Source: Leuctra nigra
Taxonomy: Eukaryota > Arthropoda > Insecta > Plecoptera > Leuctridae
Assembly: GCA_934045905.1 (NCBI GenBank)
Contig: OW203761.1
Location: forward strand, 34,088,964-34,152,963
Length of the DNA stretch: 64,000 bases
Direction: 5' to 3'
Shown: positions 34,809 through 46,593 of the stretch, one piece after another
How the letters are laid out: each line of letters starts with the position of its first letter
How positions within the stretch are numbered: position 1 is the first letter of the stretch
Notes under the pieces: model-generated
What the model saw: only the letters and a program-made list of their open reading frames with translations
Told to the model about the DNA's origin: nothing
Databases searched by the model: none
Program-made: the position numbers and the translations under genes

Positions 34809-36388
34809 TGCTACAAACCCCTCTAACAAATGAGAAGGTACCATAGGTACTCCAAAATATTGTTCGAATAAAAATCAATAAAGAATCAATTGAGTCTTTG
34901 ACCCCAAAAAAGTAAGAACAAACCCTGTCGGAAGTCTGATGCGGTAGGTAATAGAATATGGTATACTATAGAGAGGAATAGCCTCTCTATGCTATGCTAT
35001 CGGGTCATTACTTCAACAAGCCTTACCTCGAACATGGGGCAGTCCCCGATTAAGCTTATACATACCAACCTCGAAGGATTAATTTGCCTATTTTCGGCAA
35101 AACATTGGCTAACCCAAAGGCTTGAGCGCCCCTGGGGTTCCAAGTCCTCGCCAAGAAGTGGTTCCAGCGGGGATCGAACAACCAGGATGGCCTGGTGCGT
35201 AGGAACTAAATTTTGCAAGAGGGGGAATAATATTGTAAAATAACTTGAGCTGGAGATACAAGTGTCCACGAAGACAATGGGGGTCTGAAAAAATTAATTT
35301 CAGCCATGAATTTGGTGTATTCCTTCGCTATTTTAACACTTTTAAGCATATTTTTATCTTGACATGTAAATGTATAAGAACATATGGAGGGGAATTGAAT
35401 CAGAGATTCAGAGATTGATTCCTACGCGCCTGGATGGCACACCCTGGAGTGATCACCTCACGAAAACATGGGCACGATCAAGAAACAGCATGCGCTCGCA
35501 CGGTTTTGTCAAGTACAACTTGAGGTAGTAACGTCCGCTCCGATCATTTACTGGACATCAAGAAAACCATATTATATTACCCATGGACTTTATATTAAAT
35601 GTTATCAATTCCCCTAACAAAATATGAAGGACATGATAAACCAGAATATCTTAAGTCCCAATTAACCCCCCAAAAGTATTTAACGCAATTGCCCAACCCC
35701 TGTAACCAAAAAAAGAAAAGCTATTGCCTACTCTAAAATATTGACAGAATAAAAGTAATTAAAAAAATCTATTGAGTTCTGACACAGAGAAGTAACAAGA
35801 CAATGTCCTCAGCCAGTTAGGTACAACAGGATGCTCGAGTCCCCTGCGTCGAACCCGGGTCTGCTGATCAGCTTGACAGAACCCTGCGCAAACTACAATA
35901 CTGGTAACAATTCTCAATACTGATTAATGTCGTCCATACAAATACACTCCATTTCCCCTTTTTCGAGTGGGGTTGATTTTAAAACAGTATAGATATTACT
36001 ATTTCTTACCTTTCTTTCCATAAGCTCCTCAAAAGTAGCGATGCCACAAAAAATAGCTACGGTATACAATAGGTATGTTATGTTCGTCAAGCTTGCTCTG
36101 AACTGCTCTAAGTTGCTCCAACTTGCACCAGCCCTATACTTCCTGTAGGCCGATGAACACAATCACCTGTTCCAAGCAGGTTCGAAACAGTCCGACGAAC
36201 AGACCTATTATATCTTTTGTATATGTAAATTTAAATTTTCCATAAAAGCATCAGCCAAATTTCGATCGTCAAACCCATAACAATGGAGCTGAAGCTTGAC
36301 AAATAGCTCAGAGAAGTAAGGATCGGTCAGAAGTGCTTGAAATGTAAAATCTTCGAGCAGTCTTCATGCAGTGTCCAGACTAGGAGTG
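34809..36388. other. Intergenic DNA
   Basis: No gene recognised. An 84/90-codon pair of opposite frames at about 34990-35265 follows a GC-richer patch (CGAAGGATTAATTTGCC, GGTTCCAGCGGGGATCGAAC) that may be an old SINE or LINE piece. An 82-codon minus-strand frame at 35914-36162 lacks a visible domain. Confidence 0.35.
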
Positions 36389-36598
36389 TATCCAAGAAAA
36401 AAAACTACGTGTATTAAAAAAACTCAACACCGAAAAGGAGTGATACCAAAAAAGGTGCCAAGTCAATGACATTTCCAAATATTTAATCTTATTATTGAAA
36501 TAAAATATAAACACCGAGAAATACTTAACAAACTTAAAAAACGATGGACTTGGCGCATCGTTATTTTCGTTTTACACGGAGTGTTTTTTTTTCCTAGG
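36389..36598. repeat. Degenerate palindromic MITE related to the foldback core
   Basis: Shares GGAGTGATACCAAAAAAGGT, GCCAAGTCAATGAC, CTTGGCGCATCG and TTTTACACGGAGTGTTTTTT with the cores, but is about half their length and has no foldback arms next to it. It may be an independent insertion of the core family. Confidence 0.55.
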
Positions 36599-36789
36599 AT
36601 CCCGAATACTCGATGAAGTAAATAATATATGAGGAGACTTCCCTATTCAGCACTGAATAGCAGTGATGTCACAAAAATGGTTAATGTGGTCTCATATGAT
36701 TAAAAAATGAAATAATTTGTGTCTTTTGAACAAAATAATAGTAAATTAAATTCATCCTCTCCTGCTTCCTGAGTAAATCTTTAACGCAA

Positions 36790-37735
36790 TCTAGGAAACG
36801 TCCAACGAGAAGGGTTTAACTAAAAGATGAAGAAGATAGGAGACATGACCCGATTGGTGTAGCAACATTAATATGAATCACACACAAATTATCCTGCGAA
36901 TTTAATTGTTTCACTCGCTGCTGAAACGCTGCCTCGACGGATCACTGTTCTGCAAGGAATTAGTGCTTCATATCATATATACGAAGCTGCTAAAAGAAAT
37001 GTGCGTTAGAGGGAGAACTAAACAGTATCTGATTGTTGTGCTAAACCGGTGACTACGGTGAACAAGTTAAGAAGTAAATATAGAAAAATCCCAAATAAAA
37101 TACAATCATACTGATACAATATTCATTCTATACTGAGCTAAAACAGCCAAGGCTAGAGCACATTAATGACTACTAGGTTAATAATGAATGATGAGGTACT
37201 TGTATTGCTGTTGTTTGCTGCTCGTGGGTCTGGATCATGTTAATGCAACTACCTGACAATGCCCTACGCTTGGTTCTGATGGAACTGTATCGGACATTGC
37301 CAGTGGAAGATCTCGCAGCTCCTCTCATCTTCAGTCTTGTCCCAGGATATTCTTGTATTCAAATCACACTGACGCCGATATAAACCAATGTAAGTATTTC
37401 AGTAGCTACCTATTAATTTTGTATGGATCAACTCAATGTGTTTTCATCGTAACATTTCAGAACCAGATATTTAATATAGGAATCCATTTCATGTTAAATA
37501 ACTGTTAGTGTAATGTTTCATTTGATGAATAATTACTTTATTGATCATTCAAAATTAAATATAATATGCTGAAAGTCAATTTATGATCTGGAGGAAAAAG
37601 AAACTGAAGTGAACTTTTAATGTTTTCAAATTATATTCAGGTTGTCTTGGATATTTAATTCTCCTTGTTGGGAAAATCAACATTTTTGCTTTTTTGTTGC
37701 ATTTTGTTGGCAAACAAAGCAAGTTCAGTACATTT
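36790..37735 (+). repeat. Duplicated block A
   Basis: Closely matches 43279-44185 in the same orientation, from TCTAGGAAACGTCC to TTTTGTTGGCAAACAAAGCAAG-type sequence, with small indels. It contains no recognised gene. It may be an unclassified interspersed repeat or a local duplication. Confidence 0.75.
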
Positions 37736-37754
37736 TTACTACTAGGTATTGTAA

Positions 37755-37913
37755 AGCCCCATTTACACGGTGCAATTTCTTGAACAACTTCTGTGTCACA
37801 GAAGTTCTGCACATGTGCAGATTCCCTTTATCATCTCAAAAGTGATACTGCGCACGAGCAGAACCTCTGTGGCACAGAAGTTGTACAAGAAGTTGCACCG
37901 TGTAACAGGGACT
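37755..37913. mobile_element. Harbinger-like MITE with TTTACACGG ends
   Basis: A 159-bp inverted repeat: AGCCCCATTTACACGGTGCA at the left and TTGCACCGTGTAACAGGGACT at the right in part, with inner AACTTCTGTGTCACAGAAG. Flanked by TAA on both sides, the 3-bp target type of PIF/Harbinger elements. Relatives lie at 56913-57110 and 63820 onward. Confidence 0.7.
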
Positions 37914-37997
37914 TAAGAAAGGTATGAGACCTTTCCTATAGATAGACTCTGTCTGCATGACATCAAGTATGCGGGGAGAATAATATGATGTGATTAA

Positions 37998-38340
37998 TTG
38001 AGCGAGCGTAGCGAGCGTCATCACGGTACTCTTATGGCACTTTCTCTGTTTTTTTTTGTTTTTTTTTTGTGGTCACACCCCAGGTCAAACCGCTCAAGCA
38101 ATCAATCTGAAATTTTGTACTCTATGCGGTCCCTGGGATCGTTTTTAAACGGGATCCCGTGATTGGTTCAAATTTAAAAAAATTATCTTTCGATTGGTTT
38201 GTTTTATCAATTTGAAATTTTGACAAGTCATTACCACTAACATTTTACTTAATCAACACCTCGAACCATAATTCCTTAAAAAGTCGGCAAAAATATACCT
38301 AAAACAACTGAAATCTAGAAGCACGATTCATTAAATTATA
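37998..38340 (+). mobile_element. Helitron-like element, 5' fragment
   Basis: Begins TTGAGCGAGCGTAGCGAGCG followed by the family's ACTCTTATGGCACTTTCTCT and the T-rich tract, then fades after about 340 bp without the 3' end. Confidence 0.65.
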
Positions 38341-38680
38341 TAAAAAAAATAGCTGAATTTGCTCTCATGTGTATTTATTTCAGTATTTAGTACTTAGTAT
38401 TTAGTACTATGGAATTATTATAAATAAAAAATACAGAGATTCAAACCACAAAATAGGCCCTTATCTAAGTGATAATTAGAGCAAACATAATTTCAGAAAC
38501 ATTATCCAAAGTTACTTGCCGTTCCGTAAAATAAACCATCATATTGCTTATACCTAACACAAACCTAACACATTGTATCTGATACAAATGAAATAAATAT
38601 TTCATAAACATAATTTCAATTATCAACCAACCAATCAATTTCTACAATCAAGCCTACAATCTCTACCTACAATGCTATTT

Positions 38681-38887
38681 ATATGGGAAAATACGTTTTT
38701 TTTTATTTGTGAACGGATCTTTCTCAAAAACTATACAGGTCTAAGTTAGTATGAGATGAAGGTGTGTGCAAAATTTCAGATCGATACATTGACCGGTGCG
38801 GCCTGGGTTGAACCAGCAAAAAAAAACACATACACACAGAGAAAGTGCCGCATGAGTCAAGTGGAGACGCTCGCTCCGCTCGTTTAA
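38681..38887 (-). mobile_element. Helitron-like element, 5' fragment on the minus strand
   Basis: The reverse complement shows the 5' end with GAGCGGAGCGAGCGTCTCC and GCACTTTCTCTGTGTGTATG, then matches the family body for about 200 bp. It faces away from the F-box gene. Confidence 0.6.
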
Positions 38888-39129
38888 TGAATTGAGAGAA
38901 GTACAATAGTAATAGGTCTGTTGTTGTGGTACGGACATATACGACGGATGGATCCCGACATCAAATCGGGAAAATGGCTTCCGACCCAAATATCAAATCG
39001 ACGAAAAATATTGTCAAAAACGCATAGATATGGTCCAAACTAGCACTTTTGAATTTTAACATTTTCCCGGGCCTGTGATGGCCCTGAAAAATACCAACAT
39101 TGGGATTTGGCTGACTTCTTTTGACTTAA

Positions 39130-39275
39130 AATTGTTTGACATCAACATAAAAGCATGATGATAAAAGTATGATTTTTCATTGAAACTTGAGAATGGCCAT
39201 CTTAACACTCTGGTACCTAAAGCAAACCGGATCCAGTTGCAGTGAAATCACTTTCATCTCGATACTAATCATCCT
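39130..39275 (-). mobile_element. Helitron-like body remnant in the F-box 5' flank
   Basis: The block around CTTAACACTCTGGTACCTAA and CAGTTGCAGTGAAA matches the minus-strand Helitron body at about 30575-30700 and 41225-41350. It ends about 100 bp before the F-box start codon. Confidence 0.6.
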
Positions 39276-39371
39276 GAGGTTGTTTATTTTGCGTTCATTT
39301 TGAGAAAGCGTCTACCGTGAGAGATCGTTTTTCAATCCACATTGTGTCACTTCAGTGGAATTCCAACAGAC

Positions 39372-40631
39372 ATGAAAAGAATGAATCAGCGAGGATACGA
39401 ACGACGGAAACGACGGAAGTCACGTTCGAACCTCCCCCCCGCTGCTACTTCACCATCACCGCCTCAGTACAACATATCGTCTCTGCCAACCGATCTGCTT
39501 TTCAACATCTTCAACTTCCTCGACGAGCAGACGAGAATAAATGTCTTGCCTCAAGTATGTCAACGTTGGCATGAACTCCTCACGAAGCCCACCCTCTACC
39601 ACGACGTGCACTTCGTCAACGACAACTCTACTCCGCAAGAAGCCATCCACGTCTTGAACCGAGCGTCTTCCCTCCGCTCTCTGACGCTGACCGATCGTGA
39701 GGACGTCAACGAACTTCTGTCGCACGCCATCGTGAACAACTACCGCACCATCGAGTCGGTCAGTGTGTTCAACAGTCCTGGAATGAAGTCACGATGCCTC
39801 GTCGGGTCTGTGCTGTGCAGACTGATCACGGAATGTCGAGGACTTCAGGAGTTAAGATTCAGTAACGTTCATACTAAAACCGAAAGGTTTTTCCCATCAA
39901 TAGGAAAGTATTTGATGGAACTGAAAAGCATTCAGCTTCCCAACGGATTGGAGGACTGTGGACCAAGTCTAAATTCCATCTCTCTCAACTCGAGCAACAA
40001 CGTGGAACATGTACGGATGCACCCTTTATCGTATGTACACGAAGAAGTTGTAAGGACACTTTGCTATCGTAAGAAAGCCTCTTTAAAGATTCTGGACCTA
40101 AACGCGAATGGGTTTACTGACATGACGATGAAGAGTATCTCCGGATGTAGTCAGTTGACGACACTTAGTCTCAACCACTTGGTACATATCCATAACGAAG
40201 GCTTGAATCATCTTTGTGATCTCCAAAACTTGAACAGTCTCACACTCACTGAGTGCAATCTCATCACGGAAATCGGTTGGAGTAACTTGTTAAACTCAGA
40301 GAACATGCAGGGACTTCAACATCTGATGATCATCAATTGTCTAGGTTTTGTCGATCTAAGCGTTGACTTCAATCTGGCGAACTTGGAGAGTTTGCGTTTA
40401 CAGCAGTGTTGTAACTTGTCGGTGACTGGATTTCGTCGGTTGTTTGGTGAGAATAAGTTTCAGAAGCTGGTGAAGTTAGAGATTGTTAACTGTCGTATGC
40501 TCAACGACGCCATCATGCGCGTGGTCCAGATGAATCTGCAATCCCTGAGCAGCGTTAAAGTGGGGAGATGTAAACGAGTAACGACCGTCGGGAAGAAAAT
40601 TATCAAGCAGATCAACGAGAAGAAGAAATAG
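39372..40631 (+). CDS. F-box and leucine-rich repeat protein (FBXL-like), intronless
   Basis: 419 aa. A basic N-terminus (ERRKRRKSRS) and a Pro/Ser linker precede an F-box at about residues 37-85 (ISSLPTDLLFNIFNFLDEQT, then LPQVCQRWHELLTKPTLYHD). The rest holds irregular leucine-rich repeats such as LNSLTLTECNLI, LQHLMIINCLGF and LESLRLQQCCNLS, and a Lys-rich end. By family, it would bind Skp1 through the F-box in an SCF ubiquitin ligase, with the repeats choosing the substrate, which is unknown. I took ATG at 39372 because the longer frame upstream (39342) opens with TTG. The sequence CACTTCAG 15 nt before the ATG could be the acceptor of a 5' UTR intron. No AATAAA is seen close after the stop. 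It may be a member of a lineage-expanded, possibly retroposed F-box family. Confidence 0.88.
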   Translation: MKRMNQRGYERRKRRKSRSNLPPAATSPSPPQYNISSLPTDLLFNIFNFLDEQTRINVLPQVCQRWHELLTKPTLYHDVHFVNDNSTPQEAIHVLNRASSLRSLTLTDREDVNELLSHAIVNNYRTIESVSVFNSPGMKSRCLVGSVLCRLITECRGLQELRFSNVHTKTERFFPSIGKYLMELKSIQLPNGLEDCGPSLNSISLNSSNNVEHVRMHPLSYVHEEVVRTLCYRKKASLKILDLNANGFTDMTMKSISGCSQLTTLSLNHLVHIHNEGLNHLCDLQNLNSLTLTECNLITEIGWSNLLNSENMQGLQHLMIINCLGFVDLSVDFNLANLESLRLQQCCNLSVTGFRRLFGENKFQKLVKLEIVNCRMLNDAIMRVVQMNLQSLSSVKVGRCKRVTTVGKKIIKQINEKKK

Positions 40632-41104
40632 ACTTTCCGACAAGTTTTAACTGTTCAACGCTTCCAGACTGACTAATCCTTTGTCGATAATATTTGGAGG
40701 AACTTTTATCATATAGAATTACACATTTTGTAGAAATTCTTGAAATATATATTTGGTACCCTACCTGCTATTAGTAGGTACCTACCTACGTAAACAAAGT
40801 GTGCTTTGTAACCTGTTTGTAACATTGTTTGTAACACTAGGTATACTTCTTTTACAAGACATTTTATTAGCAGAAGCACATTGTCTCAAGAGTCAAAGCA
40901 TTGAAAAAAATCATGATGACCAATAACTAATTACACAAAATTGCGACGATTGTGGCTCTTTTCCATTGTTTCTGAAACAATGGATTTATTGGTTAAGGTG
41001 GTGCAAGCGATCGGCCGTTTAAGCAAATTGAGAGAGAAAAATTGTTTCATGAGTGGGTGGTACTTTGATAGGATGTTCACATGATCAGTCTGATTATATA
41101 TATA
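40632..41104. other. F-box 3' flank
   Basis: Probable 3' UTR and short intergenic DNA; contains a GGTACCTAC direct repeat near 40755-40790. Confidence 0.4.
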
Positions 41105-41719
41105 CTAGGAAAACGCTCAGTGTAACGCGTTGATGAGCGAGCACGGCTACGTGCAAATTCTCGAACCGGAAATGCGTACACAACGCACAGAAAACATATA
41201 CATCCATATTGAATTGATTATGATATCAACTTAAAAGTATATGCTTTTCATCGAAACTTTTAAATAGCATCTAAGCACCTGGTTCATAAAGCAAATCAGA
41301 ATCAATTTTCAATTGGCACTGGAAAACATTCATTTCGATACTTCATTACTGACAGATATTAAAAATGTCAATAAGTTCATACGTTCTTAACTGATTGGGA
41401 TGAAATTTTGTAAAATAAGAGACAATATTGGTCTTAATGATCATGCAAAATATGAGTTTGATCAGAATTATCGAAGACCGTTATCATTTTTCAACCTATC
41501 AGGAGATGTTTATTTAAATTTAAACCAATGAATGAATTTCAAAAAAAATTAGGGTCTGCAAACAGAAATAGTTGTCTCTACATGTGTACACAATTTCAGC
41601 TCGATCGAAGAAAAACTGTGACCTGTACAGCGTCACCCAACAGAAAAAAAACATAAAAAAAAAAAAACAGAGGTCCGTGCCAAAAAAGCCAAAAGGAGAC
41701 GCTCGCTTCGCTCGCTCAA
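41105..41719 (-). mobile_element. Helitron-like element, short minus-strand copy
   Basis: Complete: on the minus strand it runs from TTGAGCGAGCGAAGCGAGCG to the hairpin and CTAG, with A before the 5' end and T after CTAG. At 615 bp it is shorter than the 1.48-kb type because of internal differences. Confidence 0.75.
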
Positions 41720-41781
41720 TTACCTACTATTAGTAGCACTTTTTATTTTTGCTTCATGCCTTGTTAATTAGGCACCGGTTA

Positions 41782-41834
41782 TTGAGCGAGCGTAGCGAGC
41801 GTCACCACGGTACTCTTATGGCACTTTCTCTGTG

Positions 41835-41881
<47 letters not shown>

Positions 41882-43266
41882 CTGCACTGCCCAGGTCAAA
41901 CCGCACAACCAATCGATCTGAAATTTTGTACACATACTAACGTAATCTATGCGATCCCTGGGATCTTTTCTGAACTGTATCCTGTGATTGGTTCAAATTT
42001 TATAAAAATTATCTTTCGATTGGTTGGTTCGATCAATTTGAAATTTAGCAAAGTCATTGCAACCAACATTGTACCCAATCAAAAAAAAATTCAGCCAAAT
42101 CCTCCAATTGGTTCAAATTTGAAACCATTTTTCCTGTGATTTTTGAAATTTAAACTGGAACCGATTGACCGACCAGCTAAAAACTTCGCATGGTCATTGG
42201 TACCAACATTTAAAGTATTTTTGCCAATTTTCACTCTAATCTGTCGTTATTTTCAAAAGTTTTTGTCATTTTAGGGACATTTTGCGTGTTGGCTGTCAAA
42301 TTCACGGCGACTTCGAATCTACAAGGCAAGGTAGTTAGAGCAGAAAGTTTTAAACGATATGAAACTAACAACAGATTGATCTGATATTGTGTACACACAC
42401 TACATCATATCATATGGGTGGTCCCAGGTATATTTTTTGAACGAGATCCTGTGATTTTTGAAAATTAACAAGGAACCGTTCAATCATAAAGGTTTAATCG
42501 ATCAACTTAAAACTTAGCAAGGATTGGCACCAATATTTTTCATTTGTATACTTAATTTAAAACGGCCTATAGCCACACCACCATTTGACCTATCAAATGG
42601 TCTTCGATTAATCTGATCAATCAAACTCATATTTTGCATGGTCGTTCAGACCAACATTGTCTCTTATTTTACAAATTTTCAGCCCTACCAGTCAAGAACA
42701 TAGATGCACTTATTGACAGTTTTAATAACTGTCAGAAATGACATTTCAAAACAGAAATTCCACTGCATTCTGGGTTGCTCTATGTAGCAAAGCAAAGTTT
42801 ATAGATGGCTATTCTCAATATCAAGTAAGACAGATTCTTTTCTTAGTTGATCATATTGCAATACATAATGTAGTCAAAATGTAATGTCGGTATTTCATAT
42901 ACATAGGTATAGGTAAACCTTATCTAAAATAATTTATTTTACGATATGGATTGTGTTTCACAGTTATGAAAACGACGTTTTGACTAGATAACATCATATT
43001 TTACTCATTTCCAGCCCAATCGGTCAAGAATTTACAGACTTATTGCTGTAAGTGTTTGAATATCTGTCCAAAGAGATTGATGGAAAAATATCAGTACAAT
43101 AATCTGTTATTTAATTGATCCAGAGTGTTTATGAAAAGTTGCAAGGAAAATTGGTAATAAATAATGTATAGTTAGTTATCTTTGATTGAATGGATCGTGC
43201 TATGATTGGCGATGTCGTGCGTGTCGGTGCTCGCTCATCAACGCGTTACACCGAGCGTTTTCCTAG
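41782..43266 (+). mobile_element. Helitron-like element, 1.49-kb copy
   Basis: Runs from A/TTGAGCGAGCGTAGCGAGCG to the stem CGCTC...GAGCG and CTAG/T. There is a 41-T run at 41839-41879. It is almost identical to 48893-50374, so both are young or recently exchanged. There is no open frame of substance: apparent frames through the T-run are artefacts. Helitron features are the 3' CTAG, a near-terminal hairpin, insertion between A and T, and no target duplication. The 5' TT instead of TC is unusual. Confidence 0.78.
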
Positions 43267-43278
43267 TTCTAGAAAACG

Positions 43279-44185
43279 TCTAGGAAACGTCCCAAACCAA
43301 AAGATGAAGAAGATAGGAGACATGACCCGATTGGTGTAGCAACTTTAATATGAATCACTCACAAATTATCATGCGAATTAAATTGTTTCACTGTCTGGTA
43401 TGCTGTTTCGACGGATCACTTGTCCTGCAAGGAATTAGTGCTTCATATCCTACGAAGTTTCTAAAAGAAATGTGCGTGAGAGGGAGAACTAAACAGTATC
43501 TGATTGTTGTGCTAAACCGGTGACTACGGTGAGCGAGTCAAGAAGCAAATACTTATAGAAACATCCCAAATAAAATACAATCATACTGATATAATGTTCA
43601 TTCTATACTGAACTCAAACAGCCAAGGCTAGAGCACATTAATGACTACTAGTTAATAGTAAATGATGAGGTACTTGTATTGCTGTTGTTTGCTGCTCGTG
43701 GGTCTGGATCATGTTAATGCAACTACCTGACAATGCCCTACGCTTGGTTCTGATGGAACTGTGTCGGACATTGTCAGTGGAAGATCTCGCAGATCCTCTC
43801 ATCTTCAGTCTTGTCCCAGGATATTCTTGTGTTCAAATCACACTGACGCCAATGTAAACCAATATAAGTATTTCAGTAGCTATTAATTTTGCATGGATCA
43901 ACTCAATGTGTTTTCATCGTAACATTTCAGAACCAGATATTTAATGTTGGAATCCATTTCTTGTTAAATAACTGTTAGTGTAATGTTTCATTTGATGAAT
44001 AATTACTTTGTTGATCATTCAAAATAAAATATATGCTGAAAGTTAATTTATGATCTGGAGGGAAAAGGAAACTGAAGTGAACTAAAAATATATTCAGGTT
44101 GTCTTGGATTTTAAATTTCATTCTCTTTATTGGGAAAATCAATTGCTGCATTTTTTGTATTTTGTTGGCAAACAAAGCAAGTGGC
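43279..44185 (+). repeat. Duplicated block B
   Basis: Second copy of the block at 36790-37735, starting only about a dozen bases after the Helitron-like element ends. Shared landmarks: GATGAAGAAGATAGGAGACA, GTGACTACGGTGA, GGTCTGGATCATGTTAATGC. Confidence 0.75.
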
Positions 44186-45080
44186 AAAGCAGTGGAATTC
44201 TACAAGGAATTTCTACAATACGTACAGTAGATACATTATATAACTGCTATTTGTTAGAAATGATAAAAAATTTCAACTATAGGGATAATAAATTTAAAAA
44301 TAATAATTAGTCTCTAATAACGAAGGTTTCTTATATACTCGTAGTACAGTTAGCTAGATCGATTTTAGGTCAGCTTATCAACATAGGCTACGGTGCAAAT
44401 CCAATGTTTACATACTTAAGGAAGTAGGGGGAGGTCAAATTTTGATTTTCAATAGTAGAATAAAAAGGGCGGAGTTAGTGATAGCAACTCAAAACTTTCA
44501 CAAAATACTCATTAAACTCATCTTCTAATAATCGGCCTTTGTGCATTTTAATTATTGGCACACAAATTAGGGGTTTGATGATAATCCCGTAAAAATTGCA
44601 CCATATACTCAGCAAAACTAGCTCATTAACATAGGTTACGATGCATATCAATTTTTTTCATATATTGAGAGGCAATTTTGGATTTTCGTAATTTTGATTT
44701 TCGTTGTTGGAATAAAAATGGCGGAAACTTAAAAAAAAATATGCACAAGGGCCGATTATTATAAGATGAGTTAAACGAGTATTTTGTGAAATTTGTACGT
44801 TTCCATCATTATATCCGCCATTTTATTATAATATTGAAAATCATGTCAGAAAGCCATGTCAAAAAATGTCAGCTTTGAAAATATACTTTTATGTTTGATA
44901 AGAAGAAGATCAATCAATGAATCAATGAACCTTTGTTGCTTCCAATCGACACTAAAAGTACCTAGAGAGTGCGCTAGTAAATATAAGATGGACGCTCCCG
45001 CGAGTACAATACCAGCGCGTGCGTACTTTTACATACAAGTCACTTAGATGTCAATCGTAACGAGTTCAGTAAAAAGTTAT
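44186..45080. other. Intergenic DNA
   Basis: AT-rich, no gene recognised. Weak internal repetition of AAAATGGCGGAA- and CATAGGTTACG-like phrases suggests old transposon sequence. Confidence 0.4.
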
Positions 45081-45169
45081 CTAGTGGAGCGGTCGCTCCA
45101 CGCCAGCCAAGTCGTACGGCGCGCGCACACTCTCATATAAAGGCTGGAGCAAACCCACTTTTACTGTAA

Positions 45170-45511
45170 AGCCCGTCTTCCATCATTGCGTTTTTTCATC
45201 GCAATGCGAATTCGCAGCCGCATCGTGGCTTCTCAGCCAATCAGCGCTCGAATCGCAGCATCGCGTGACGTCACGCGAATCGCTGCGGATCGCAGCTGAA
45301 AGTAGAACCAACTTCAATAATCAACGCAGCGATTTTCTAACGCAGCGTTGTGCGCATGCGCGGTTACCGCTGAACCACCTCTGGACAAATGGGGGAGTCG
45401 GAAATACATGACGCGACGGCGAAATCATCGCAGCCATGGAAGACGGTGACTGAAAAATCGTGCCGCAAAGCTACGTCGCGGCGAAAACATCGCAATGATG
45501 GAAGACGGGCT
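45170..45511. mobile_element. Harbinger-like MITE with proven empty site
   Basis: Ends AGCCCGTCTTCCATCATTGC and its inverse GCAATGATGGAAGACGGGCT, flanked by TAA (45167-45169, 45512-45514). The same host sequence without the insert reads CTGTAAGCATCAAAG at about 33078, so TAA was duplicated on insertion. 342 bp, GC-rich, non-coding. Confidence 0.9.
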
Positions 45512-45704
45512 TAAGCATCAAAGTGGCATTTTCGGCCTACTGGATCTTAAAATTGGGGAATCTCACATTGTTGGAAAATATATCAATTTCGAGCTATGGC
45601 CCACCCTACAATATATACCAAATTAGGGAACAATAGGTTACGCCCTTTGCGAGCTAGAGGGCCGTGAAAACCGTGTTTTAGGGCGGTTTTCATAATAATA
45701 ATAA

Positions 45705-46593
45705 TTGAGCGAGCGTAGCGAGCGTCACCACGGAACTCTTATGGCACTTTCTCTGTGTGTGTTTTTTTTTTTTTTTGTCCGCACAGCCCAGGTTAAACCG
45801 CAAATTCAATCGATCTGAAACTTTGCACATATGCTAACGTAATCTATGCGGTCCCTGGGATCGTTTTTGAACGGGCTCCTGTGATTGGTTCAAGTTTTAA
45901 AAAAAATATCTTTCGATTGGTTGCTCTGCTCAATTTGAAATTTAGCAAAGTCATTGCAACCAACATTTTACCCAATCATAAAAAGTTTCAGCAAAATTCT
46001 CCCATTGGTTTAAATTTGAAACCATTTTTCCTGTGATTTTTGAAATTTAAACTAGAACCGATTGACCGACCAACTTAAAACTTTGCATGGTCATTGGTAC
46101 CAACATTTAAGATATTTTTGCCAATTTCCAGTCATATCTGTCGTTATTTTCAAAAGTTTTTGTAATTCTAGGGACATTTTGCGTGTTGGCTGTCAAATTC
46201 ACGGCGACTTCGAATCTTCAGTTCAAGGCAAGGTAGTTAGAGCAGAAAGTTTCAAACGAAATGAAACTAATTCAACAGATTGATCTGATATTGTGTACAC
46301 ACTAATATCATATCATATGAGTGGTCCCAGGTATATTTTTTGAACGAGATCCTGTGATTTTTGAAAATTAACAAGGAACCGTTCAATCATAAAGGTTTAA
46401 TCGATCAACTTAAAACTTAGCAAGGTTATTGGGACCAATATTTTTGGAGATTTTGGAGATATTTATATAAGTCTGTGACGAAATTTAAGAATTATTGGCT
46501 TTTAATGCCATTTTCGATTGACATAATTTCGGTTCGAGGTGTTGCGTGTATCCGTGCTCGATCATCAACGCGTCACACAGAGCGTTTTCCTAG
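45705..46593 (+). mobile_element. Helitron-like element inside foldback copy 3
   Basis: Starts TTGAGCGAGCGTAGCGAGCG after ...ATAATAA and ends CTAG before TAATAATAAT. It is inserted in the ATA-rich stretch that is uninterrupted at about 33260. 889 bp, non-coding. Confidence 0.82.

Noticed and set aside
39342..39371. Ten extra N-terminal codons for the F-box protein
   Set aside because: The extension begins with TTG and crosses a likely acceptor (CACTTCAG). The first ATG in frame is at 39372.
41834..42139. 101-codon frame starting with a phenylalanine run (also at 48945 and 47528)
   Set aside because: Created by the T-run of the Helitron-like elements. The same frame appears in each copy with no sign of coding constraint.
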